DNA of 64,000 nt from assembly GCA_019751915.1 (NCBI GenBank), contig JAIEMS010000006.1, positions 80,978 through 144,977 on the forward strand. Direction: 5' to 3'. The notes under the pieces are model-generated. The model worked only from the letters and a program-made list of their open reading frames with translations. It was not told the DNA's origin and searched no databases. Shown in pieces: positions 35,177-42,149 of this stretch. This stretch comes from Burkholderiaceae bacterium (lineage in GTDB: Bacteria > Pseudomonadota > Gammaproteobacteria > Burkholderiales > Burkholderiaceae_C). The position numbers were made by a program, and so were the translations under genes. The number at the start of each line of letters is the position of its first letter. Position 1 is the stretch's first letter.

Positions 35177-36343
35177 GTGAAATTATTTGTAAAAAATACC
35201 GCTATATTAAATATTTTTCTGTTGATTTTAATAGGTAAAAATGTAATAGCGCAAAATTACCTTAATAGCATAGTTTCATCGCAAATTAATCAATCAATTG
35301 AAGGATTTTCCTATGAAGACTATAGAAATACGAAGCCAATGAAAATGCCGCGAGAGGTAAGTGCACCGAAAAATATTTTTGACTTAAAAAATCAAGCCCC
35401 ATTATCTGAAAAGCAAAAATTTTTTTCCAATGACTTTGAGTCGATTGGTGCAATAAACAATAATTCTACAGAATTTAAGATTTTATTAAAAAATATACCG
35501 CTGCCAATTTACCAACAGGAAGATTTCAATGATATAGGAGATAATTCTAGGTATTATGGTACTTCAAATTTTAAGTACTCATCAGCAAGAGTGGCTAATA
35601 CAAGTGCAGAAGAAAATACCTATCCCCATAGCGCGATAGGAAAGTTATACTTTAAGAAGGGATCTATTGCCTATGTATGTACAGCATCACTAGTCAGAAA
35701 AAGTATATTGGTTACGGCAGGGCATTGTGTGCATTCTGGAATAGGTGGGGATCAGAAAGGTTTTTTTAATTCATTTGAATACGTGCCGTCTTATCGGAAT
35801 GGGGTGGCTCCCTATGGGACTTGGAACTATTCAAAAGTTTATACATCTGGAATTTGGGCTTCTGGTGGTGGGGTGGTTCCAAATACAGAAGATTGGGCGC
35901 TAATTGTATTACAACGAAAAGATATTAATTCGCAGCTAACTACGGTTGGGGCTATCACTGGATGGTTGAATTTTGCTACTTTTGCGTTAGGGGGGGAGCA
36001 GTTAACAGCTGTTGGATATCCTGGCAATTTAGATAATGGACAAGTAAAGCATCGTGTTGAAAGTGTTGGTAGATTTTATGGTATATATAATATTGGTGCT
36101 TGGGGTAGTGATATGGAGCAAGGGTCTAGCGGCGGACCTGTTGTAATGAATTATGGTAGTTACTATTCTAATAGCTCCTTGGCGCCGATAAATAATGTTA
36201 GGAACTATTCAAACTATATTGTTTCAGTAACTTCTTTTGGGGCGACAGATAAGGCAGTAAAACGTCAAGGCGGTTCAGAGCTTAATGATAATTTCAAGCT
36301 CCTAATTAATAGGGCGTGTACAGAAAATCCTTGGGCTTGTTGA
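35177..36343 (+). CDS. Secreted trypsin-like serine protease, AT-rich
   Basis: 388 residues from GTG at 35177, with GGAG 8 bases upstream. Signal peptide (MKLFVKNTAILNIFLLILIGKNVIAQ), an Asn/Ser-rich propeptide-like region to about 150, then a trypsin fold: His183 in ILVTAGHC, Asp239 in NTEDWALI, Ser318 in QGSSGGPVV. All three catalytic residues are present; it is closest in style to V8/glutamyl-endopeptidase-like secreted proteases. The gene is markedly AT-rich, with A/T third positions, unlike every neighbour, so it is probably acquired. It begins about 35 bp after 6S RNA. Confidence 0.88.
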   Translation: MKLFVKNTAILNIFLLILIGKNVIAQNYLNSIVSSQINQSIEGFSYEDYRNTKPMKMPREVSAPKNIFDLKNQAPLSEKQKFFSNDFESIGAINNNSTEFKILLKNIPLPIYQQEDFNDIGDNSRYYGTSNFKYSSARVANTSAEENTYPHSAIGKLYFKKGSIAYVCTASLVRKSILVTAGHCVHSGIGGDQKGFFNSFEYVPSYRNGVAPYGTWNYSKVYTSGIWASGGGVVPNTEDWALIVLQRKDINSQLTTVGAITGWLNFATFALGGEQLTAVGYPGNLDNGQVKHRVESVGRFYGIYNIGAWGSDMEQGSSGGPVVMNYGSYYSNSSLAPINNVRNYSNYIVSVTSFGATDKAVKRQGGSELNDNFKLLINRACTENPWAC

Positions 36344-36364
36344 GTAAAAATAACTGCCTTAACG

Positions 36365-37180
36365 ATGTACAGTGCCCTGCCAATTATTGAATTTGCCCTG
36401 CTCGGGCTATGTACCGGCTTCATGGCCGGCTTGCTGGGAATTGGTGGGGGCATGATGTTGGTGCCTTTTCTGACCTATTTTCTAGGTCTGCGCCAAGTCT
36501 CGCCCGATCTGGCCGTCAAAATGGCCATTGCCACCGCGATGGCAACCATCATGTTCACTTCGCTTTCGAGCGTTTATGCCCACCACCGGCGTGGTGCGGT
36601 GCGTTGGCCGCTGGTGGCGCGGCTGGCCCCGGGCATTGCGCTGGGCGCGCTGGTGTCGAGCTTGGGCGTTTTTACCTTGCTCAAAGGCTCCTACCTTGCG
36701 TTGTTTTTTGGTTTGTTTGTCGGTTTTTCTGCTCTGCAAATGCTGATGGATCGCAAACCTGCACCCTCGCGGCAGATGCCGGGCACCGCCGGGCAACTGG
36801 CCGCCGGCAGTGGTATAGGCTTTTTGTCTGGGCTGGTGGGGGCGGGTGGCGGCTTTATCAGCGTTCCATTCATGGCTTGGTGCAACGTACCCATCCACAA
36901 CGCCGTGGCAACCAGCGCAGCGCTGGGATTTCCGATTGCATTGTTCAATGCGCTGGGTTATGTGGTGGGAGGGCAATCGGTGGCCGGCCGACCTGAATAC
37001 GCTTTGGGCTACATTTGGTTGCCAGCACTGGCCGTGATTGCCGCTTGCAGCGTGCTGACGGCCCCACTGGGCGCACGTGCTGCCCACCGCCTGCCGGTAC
37101 GACCGCTAAAACGGGTGTTTGCCAGCTTTTTGTTGTTGCTGGGCTCTTACATGTTCTGGAAAGGTTACGTGGCGCTGTGA
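36365..37180 (+). CDS. TauE/SafE (TSUP) family permease
   Basis: 271 residues, about eight membrane segments in two repeats. The repeat motif appears twice: GLCTGFMAGLLGIGGGMMLVPFL and GIGFLSGLVGAGGGFISVPFM. Family members export sulfite, sulfoacetate or related organosulfur anions; the substrate here is unknown. Back to native GC content. Its 3' end overlaps the convergent HD-GYP gene by 16 bp. Confidence 0.9.
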   Translation: MYSALPIIEFALLGLCTGFMAGLLGIGGGMMLVPFLTYFLGLRQVSPDLAVKMAIATAMATIMFTSLSSVYAHHRRGAVRWPLVARLAPGIALGALVSSLGVFTLLKGSYLALFFGLFVGFSALQMLMDRKPAPSRQMPGTAGQLAAGSGIGFLSGLVGAGGGFISVPFMAWCNVPIHNAVATSAALGFPIALFNALGYVVGGQSVAGRPEYALGYIWLPALAVIAACSVLTAPLGARAAHRLPVRPLKRVFASFLLLLGSYMFWKGYVAL

Positions 37181-38481
37181 TCGCCCGCGCCATCGACTTT
37201 CTCGAAGAAGTAGCAAATGCGCTGGCGCGGCGATAGGTATTCCAGCGCATCGGGGGCCAACTGTGACGGCTTAATACTGCGCCGAATGCCCAAACCGGGC
37301 ACCGTTTCAAGGTCAACGATCAGCGCTTGCTCTTTGGGCACTGCTGGATCGTGAACGATTACCTTGGGCCGTAAGGGCCGGGCCGAATTGACCGACACCA
37401 CAATGGCATAGCGTTCATTGAGCAATTCGACAATCGAGCCGGGCGGATAAACCCCCATCATGCGGATGAATGCCCCCAATGTGACCGGGTCAAAGCGTGG
37501 CTTGAGCTGGGCAAAAATCACCGACAAAGCCTCGTGCGGCGTGAGCGGGGTTACGCCGCTGGACGGATTGCACATTCGGTCGTAGTGGTTCACCAGTGCC
37601 AAAATTCGCCCGGCTTGGCTCAAATTATCGCCAAACAAATGCAGCGGAAAACCACTCCCATCGGCCATCTCGTGGTGCTGGGCAATGGCGGTCAATACGG
37701 CCTCGGATAAGCCCATGCGCTGTGCCAAGACCACCGATTCATCGACGTGGCTGCGGTAGAGTGCTTTATCGGCGATAGTCCATTTGCTGCTCGACTGGCG
37801 CAGATGTACCGGCAAACGCACCATGCCTAAATCGTGCAACAAGGCGGCCAGACCCAGGTCTTGCAATTGCGCCTCTGCCATGCCCAAAGCACGGCCCAGC
37901 AGCAAACTAATCACCATCACGTTGACCGAGTGCAGTGCGTTGCGTCCGCCAAGGCCTTCAGAGAGCAACCGAATGGCCGATTCACCGTTGTTCAACAGTC
38001 CGCTGACACAATCGGACACCAACGCTTGGCCCACAGCGCGGGCGCTGGCCGGGTCTTTCTCGACCGCGCCAGCAACTTTTTGGTATTGCAGTGACGCTTG
38101 CGAAAACTGTTGGTCACATACTGCCAGCTTGCGCTCTTGCTCTTGCCATTGTTGCTCGTGAAGCGGGGCCACAGGCACACTCGGGGGTGCTGCTTGCGTG
38201 GCCGCACCTGCGGGCAACGGCTCCAAGGGGGGCGGTGCCACGGGAGGAACCAACTCCAGCCCACCGTGGGGGTTGTCAAGGCTGCTTTTTACGGGGTCAT
38301 AGCGTACCTGCTGCAGCCCTAAGCCGCGCAGCGTTTCGATCTGTGCGGGGGTCGCGATGCGGAAACTTCCCAATGGGAACGGATGTTCCAGCCAAGACAA
38401 ATTCAAGTGAATGAACATGCCAACGCGCAGATCAGAAACGCCAATCCACGGATATAAATTCGGTTCAGGAACGTTGCTCAT
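37165..38481 (-). CDS. DUF3391 plus HD-GYP domain protein (putative c-di-GMP phosphodiesterase)
   Basis: About 438 residues from ATG at 38481 (MSNVPEPNL). The N-terminal DUF3391-like domain (WIGVSDLRVGMFIHLNLSWLEHPFPLGSFRI) precedes a Pro/Ala linker and HD-GYP (about 210-390): LHSVNVMVISLLLGRALG, AALLHDLGMVRLP, HVDESVVLAQ, QHHEMADGSGFP, VNHYDRMCNP. Metal ligands look intact; GYP is GFP. Third gene of the hemN operon by spacing (19 bp after the upstream gene), which would link c-di-GMP turnover to FNR control. Confidence 0.9.
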   Translation of the reverse strand: MSNVPEPNLYPWIGVSDLRVGMFIHLNLSWLEHPFPLGSFRIATPAQIETLRGLGLQQVRYDPVKSSLDNPHGGLELVPPVAPPPLEPLPAGAATQAAPPSVPVAPLHEQQWQEQERKLAVCDQQFSQASLQYQKVAGAVEKDPASARAVGQALVSDCVSGLLNNGESAIRLLSEGLGGRNALHSVNVMVISLLLGRALGMAEAQLQDLGLAALLHDLGMVRLPVHLRQSSSKWTIADKALYRSHVDESVVLAQRMGLSEAVLTAIAQHHEMADGSGFPLHLFGDNLSQAGRILALVNHYDRMCNPSSGVTPLTPHEALSVIFAQLKPRFDPVTLGAFIRMMGVYPPGSIVELLNERYAIVVSVNSARPLRPKVIVHDPAVPKEQALIVDLETVPGLGIRRSIKPSQLAPDALEYLSPRQRICYFFEKVDGAGDHSAT

Positions 38482-38500
38482 TGATTTTGATTTTGTGCAT

Positions 38501-39205
38501 TCAACGACACCACAGTTCAGGCCCATGCACTGCATCTAGCCACAAGGCCCAAACAGCAACCCCACAGAGTAAGAGTCCTGCCACACGGGTACCACCACCG
38601 GCATACCGGCTCTGGAGGCGATCACGCAAGCGCTGCCACACCCAAGGCCCAGCCACTAGCCACACACCGCTGCCCAGCGCAAACAGCACCATCGTGACAG
38701 CGCCCTGCCAAGGGCCACCACTGAGGGCTGCCACCAGCAACGCAGAATACAGCAAACCACAGGGCATCAGTGCCCATAAAAACCCCGCAGCCAAAACACC
38801 GCCCGGTGCTGCGACCACGGGACGAACCCGCCGCCAAACCGCGCGGCCTGCGCTCTCAACCCAAGCGGGTTGGCGCGCTTGGGCCAACATCATCAAGCCC
38901 CATGCCAACACTGCAACGTGTGTCAGCGTCCACACGGGTCGCAAGGCAGCAGTTTGGGTGGTCAGCCAGGCCAGACTTTGCATGGCAACAGCCGCTACTG
39001 CGCCCGCACTGGCATACCCTAGCAAACGGCCTAAGTGGTACAGCGCCCAACGCTTGCGCTGGCTGCCCCGAGGCACCCAAACCACACCGATACCAGTGTT
39101 GTTTTGGCCGACGACGACACTGCACGGCGCAGCGCACATGGCAAGGCAGTGGGGCCCGCCCACCAACCCCATGAGCAGAGCCGTCCAAGCAATAGAAAAA
39201 AGCAT
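38501..39205 (-). CDS. Sulfite exporter TauE/SafE-type (UreH_2-like) membrane protein
   Basis: 234 residues and six or seven hydrophobic segments. The N-terminus has LLMGLVGGPHCLAMCAAPC, the HC-x3-C motif typical of the UreH/DsbD-like group often found next to cytochrome cbb3 oxidase and hemN genes, then ALYHLGRLLGYASAGAVAA and MPCGLLYSALLVAAL. Possibly involved in metal or cytochrome assembly (family inference). It starts 5 bp after the hemN stop. Confidence 0.87.
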   Translation of the reverse strand: MLFSIAWTALLMGLVGGPHCLAMCAAPCSVVVGQNNTGIGVVWVPRGSQRKRWALYHLGRLLGYASAGAVAAVAMQSLAWLTTQTAALRPVWTLTHVAVLAWGLMMLAQARQPAWVESAGRAVWRRVRPVVAAPGGVLAAGFLWALMPCGLLYSALLVAALSGGPWQGAVTMVLFALGSGVWLVAGPWVWQRLRDRLQSRYAGGGTRVAGLLLCGVAVWALWLDAVHGPELWCR

Positions 39206-39210
39206 GAACC

Positions 39211-40593
39211 TTAGATGATGCGCGAAAACCGCGCACGGTTGCGGTCGGCCTGCAAATACCTGTCAAAAACCATGGCAATACCGCGCACAAAGTACCAACC
39301 CATGTCGGTGACTTGGACACCCTCAGCGTTCAGAACCACCAAGCCTTGTTCGGCCATTTCTTCTAACTTAGTGAGTTCAGCCGAAAAATACTGCCGAAAA
39401 TCCAACAGCCAAGCTTGCTCCATAGGCTCAAAAAGCAGCTCACCTTGGCACATCAATGCCATGATGACCGAGCGGCGCACCAAGTCGTCGCGCGTCAGGG
39501 CTAAGCCGCGCACCACGGGCAATTGGCCTCGGTTGAGGTGGTCGTAGTAGTCGTCGAGTGTCTTGGCATTTTGGCTGTAGGTGGCTCCTACACGACCAAT
39601 GGCCGACACCCCTAAACCAATCAAATCACAGTCTGGCTGGGTGCTGTAGCCCTGAAAATTGCGGTGCAAGCGGCCTTGGCGTTTGGCAATGGCCAGTGCA
39701 TCGTTGGGCAAAGCAAAATGGTCCATGCCTACGTAAACGTAGCCAGCTTCGCTAAAGGCCTCTAGCGAACGGGCCAACATCGTCACTTTGGACGAGGCCA
39801 CGGGCAAATCGGCCGTGACAATGCGCCGCTGCGGTTTAAAGCGGTCAGGCAAATGGGCGTAGGCATACAGCGCAATGCGGTCGGGGCGTAACTGCGCGAC
39901 CTGTGCCAGTGTGCGATCAAAAGACTCGGGGGTTTGGCGCGGCAGGCCATAAATCAAGTCCACGTTGATCGACTCAAAACCCAAAGCCCGCGCCGAGGCC
40001 ACCAGCGCAAAGACTTGTTCCGCAGGTTGGATACGGTGAACCGCTTTTTGCACTTCGGCATCAAAGTCTTGTACGCCAAAACTCAGGCGGTTAAAACCCA
40101 GCTCGGCCAACAGCGCTAGCCGTCCCTCATCGACGGTGCGCGGATCGACTTCAATTGAGTACTCGCCATCGGGAGCCAGCGTAAAACTGCGCCGCAGCAT
40201 GTGCATCAGGTCGCGCAGACCTTCGTTGGACAAAAAGGTCGGTGAGCCACCACCCAAGTGCAGTTGGCTGACGACCTGCCCGATGCCACAGTGGGCGGTG
40301 TGCAGCTCTACCTCGCGGCTGAGGTAGCGCAGATAAACATCGGCCCGTTCAGGGTGTTTGGTGATGATTTTGTTGCAGGCACAGTAGTAGCACAGCGATT
40401 CGCAAAACAGGATGTGTACGTAAATCGAAAGCGGCAAGGCCTTGGCAACGCTGCCCAGTTTGCGCTGCTGCAAGGCCAGCACATAGTCAGACTCGCCAAA
40501 GGCTTCGACAAAACGATCGGCCGTCGGGTAAGAGGTGTAGCGCGGCCCAGGCACATCAAACCGGGTCAGCAATTGGGGGGAAGCGACGGTCAT
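39211..40593 (-). CDS. hemN: Oxygen-independent coproporphyrinogen III dehydrogenase
   Basis: About 460 residues from ATG at 40593, with AAGGA 9 bases upstream; longer starts (40629, 40683) lack support. Radical SAM motif CESLCYYCACNK (Cx3CxxC), YTSYPTADRF near the N-terminus, LGGGSPTFL and IEVDPRTV. Catalyses anaerobic protoporphyrinogen synthesis for haem. An FNR-like box lies about 55 bp upstream, consistent with anaerobic induction. Confidence 0.94.
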   Translation of the reverse strand: MTVASPQLLTRFDVPGPRYTSYPTADRFVEAFGESDYVLALQQRKLGSVAKALPLSIYVHILFCESLCYYCACNKIITKHPERADVYLRYLSREVELHTAHCGIGQVVSQLHLGGGSPTFLSNEGLRDLMHMLRRSFTLAPDGEYSIEVDPRTVDEGRLALLAELGFNRLSFGVQDFDAEVQKAVHRIQPAEQVFALVASARALGFESINVDLIYGLPRQTPESFDRTLAQVAQLRPDRIALYAYAHLPDRFKPQRRIVTADLPVASSKVTMLARSLEAFSEAGYVYVGMDHFALPNDALAIAKRQGRLHRNFQGYSTQPDCDLIGLGVSAIGRVGATYSQNAKTLDDYYDHLNRGQLPVVRGLALTRDDLVRRSVIMALMCQGELLFEPMEQAWLLDFRQYFSAELTKLEEMAEQGLVVLNAEGVQVTDMGWYFVRGIAMVFDRYLQADRNRARFSRII

Positions 40594-40647
40594 AAAAAAG
40601 AGTCCTTGTGTGCTCTGGTACTTTGCCATCAAAGGAGATTGACCATC

Positions 40648-40661
40648 TTGATGCCTGTCAA
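40648..40661. promoter_or_regulatory. FNR box upstream of hemN
   Basis: TTGATGCCTGTCAA: one mismatch to TTGATNNNNATCAA. Centred about 61 bp from the hemN start codon. Confidence 0.72.
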
Positions 40662-40712
40662 GCAGGATGCCAACAGCACACAATCAATTACTCCAGAAGG
40701 ATAGGTGATAAT

Positions 40713-40726
40713 TTGATGCAAATCAG
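40713..40726. promoter_or_regulatory. FNR box upstream of fnr
   Basis: TTGATGCAAATCAG: one mismatch to TTGATNNNNATCAA, about 87 bp before the fnr start. Suggests autoregulation. Confidence 0.68.
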
Positions 40727-40812
40727 TGAATTGATGGGCCACTACCGTGTCCCTGTCGGCACCGCCGGTACCGCGCGTTTGCGGCCTGTTATCTGGAGTT
40801 GTGTCTTTCCTT

Positions 40813-41535
40813 ATGAGCCTACAAACCATCAAAGTCGCCTGCAACAATTGCAACTTGCGAGAGCTTTGCATGCCGCTGGGGCTCAGTGATGAGCAGCTCA
40901 AGCGCATCGACGACATCATTGCCATACGGCGCAAAATCAAACGCGGCAGCACACTGTTTCGCAATGGCGAAGCGTTCACTTCGCTATATGCGATTCGCAC
41001 CGGATTTTTCAAGACCTGCGTCGCTACCGAAGATGGGCGCGATCAGGTGACGGGTTTTCAGATGGCCGGTGAGGTCATCGGTCTGGACGGTATCGTCAAC
41101 GACCACCACACCTGCGATGCCGTGGCACTGGAAGATGCCGAGGTTTGCGTCATGCCGTTTGAGCGCATCGAAGAGCTTTCGCGCGAAGTCACAGCCCTGC
41201 AAAACCATGTCCACAAGATCATGAGCCGCGAGATCGTGCGCGAGCACGGCGTTATGCTGTTGCTGGGCAGTATGCGTGCCGAGGAGCGACTGGCAGCGTT
41301 TTTGCTCAATTTGGTGCAGCGCTTGCATGCGCGCGGCTTTTCGCAGTCTGAGCTGGTGCTGCGCATGACGCGCGAAGAAATTGGCAGTTATTTAGGACTC
41401 AAACTCGAAACTGTTAGCCGAACTTTTTCCAAATTTGTCGAAGAAGGTATCGTCGAAGTCAAGCAGCGCCATGTACGCATTGTGAGCACCGATGCGCTCA
41501 AGCGTATCGTCAACAACCAACCAACCTGCCACTGA
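40813..41535 (+). CDS. fnr: FNR-family oxygen-sensing transcription regulator
   Basis: About 240 residues from ATG at 40813 (MSLQTIKVACNNC). The N-terminal cysteines CNNCNLRELC and a fourth Cys in NDHHTCDAV give the 4Fe-4S ligand set of true FNR. A cNMP-like beta barrel (RGSTLFRNGEAFTSLYAIRTGFFKT) and a Crp-type HTH (MTREEIGSYLGLKLETVSRTFSKFVEEG) with E-SR recognition residues that read TTGAT follow. Divergent from hemN; two boxes lie between. Confidence 0.94.
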   Translation: MSLQTIKVACNNCNLRELCMPLGLSDEQLKRIDDIIAIRRKIKRGSTLFRNGEAFTSLYAIRTGFFKTCVATEDGRDQVTGFQMAGEVIGLDGIVNDHHTCDAVALEDAEVCVMPFERIEELSREVTALQNHVHKIMSREIVREHGVMLLLGSMRAEERLAAFLLNLVQRLHARGFSQSELVLRMTREEIGSYLGLKLETVSRTFSKFVEEGIVEVKQRHVRIVSTDALKRIVNNQPTCH

Positions 41536-41661
41536 GCAGCACACCGAAAAAAAACCACCCTGCGCCAAGAAAACCATTTTTTCCCATTAGCATCACCGTG
41601 CCAGTGGAGAAGCAGGTTTTCGCTGGTTCAATGACCGCCCCCCGAAAAAGGAAAACCCAAC

Positions 41662-41997
41662 ATGGCAACTACAAAAAAAGCCCCCGCCAAAGCCGCCGCA
41701 GTTGCGGCCCCTGTCGCCGCTGAACCAGCGGTCGCAGCGGCTAAAAAGCGCACGCCTAACGCAGCTTTCATGAAGCCCCTCACGCCCAGCGCCGAATTGG
41801 CCGCTGTGGTGGGCGCTGCACCGCTGCCGCGCACCGAAATCATCAGCAAACTGTGGGTCTATATCAAGGCCAACAATCTGCAAGATGCCGCGAACAAGCG
41901 CAACATCAATGCAGATGCCAAGCTGAAGAAAGTTTTCGGCAAGCCGCAAGTGTCCATGTTTGAGATGGCCGGCTTGATCGGCAAGCATGTCAAGTAA
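41662..41997 (+). CDS. SWIB/MDM2 domain protein with Ala/Lys/Pro-rich tail
   Basis: 111 residues. The first 35 are Ala/Lys/Pro-rich, like histone H1-type tails (TTKKAPAKAAAVAAPVAAEPAVAAAKKRTP). Residues 36-111 are a SWIB domain (FMKPLTPSAELAAVVGAAPLPRTEIISKLWVYIKANNLQDAANKRNINADAKLKKVFGKPQVSMFEMAGLIGKHVK). SWIB occurs in eukaryotic chromatin remodellers and, unexplained, in chlamydiae and many betaproteobacteria. A nucleoid role is plausible. An AAGGA-type site precedes ATG 41662 and a strong terminator follows. Confidence 0.92.
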   Translation: MATTKKAPAKAAAVAAPVAAEPAVAAAKKRTPNAAFMKPLTPSAELAAVVGAAPLPRTEIISKLWVYIKANNLQDAANKRNINADAKLKKVFGKPQVSMFEMAGLIGKHVK

Positions 41998-42020
41998 GCA
42001 CTCTGTTGTGCATTCCCTTT

Positions 42021-42047
42021 AAAGCCGGCTTTGCCGGCTTTTTTTTT
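42021..42047 (+). terminator. Rho-independent terminator after the SWIB gene
   Basis: AAGCCGGC-TTT-GCCGGCTT followed by a T run (eight or more), 24 bp after the stop codon. Confidence 0.93.
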
Positions 42048-42086
42048 GCCTGTAAATCAGCATGGAGTGTGTTTTTTCTTTAATCT

Positions 42087-42107
42087 AAATGAGAATGAAT
42101 ACTATTT
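42087..42107. promoter_or_regulatory. Fur box upstream of the siderophore receptor
   Basis: AAATGAGAATGAATACTATT, extending to T at 42107, resembles the GATAATGATAATCATTATC Fur consensus as overlapping NAT(A/T)AT-type hexamers. It lies about 45 bp upstream of the receptor start and implies iron repression of the locus. Confidence 0.7.
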
Positions 42108-42149
42108 GGTTTAAGATTACGTCCACATTGCAAACTGACGGAGGCCGCC

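Noticed and set aside
36160..36210. ATAGCT-containing stretch in the protease gene as another dispersed repeat
   Set aside because: Only the first few bases match; the GGGCTAGAGGC core is absent and the region is AT-rich by composition.
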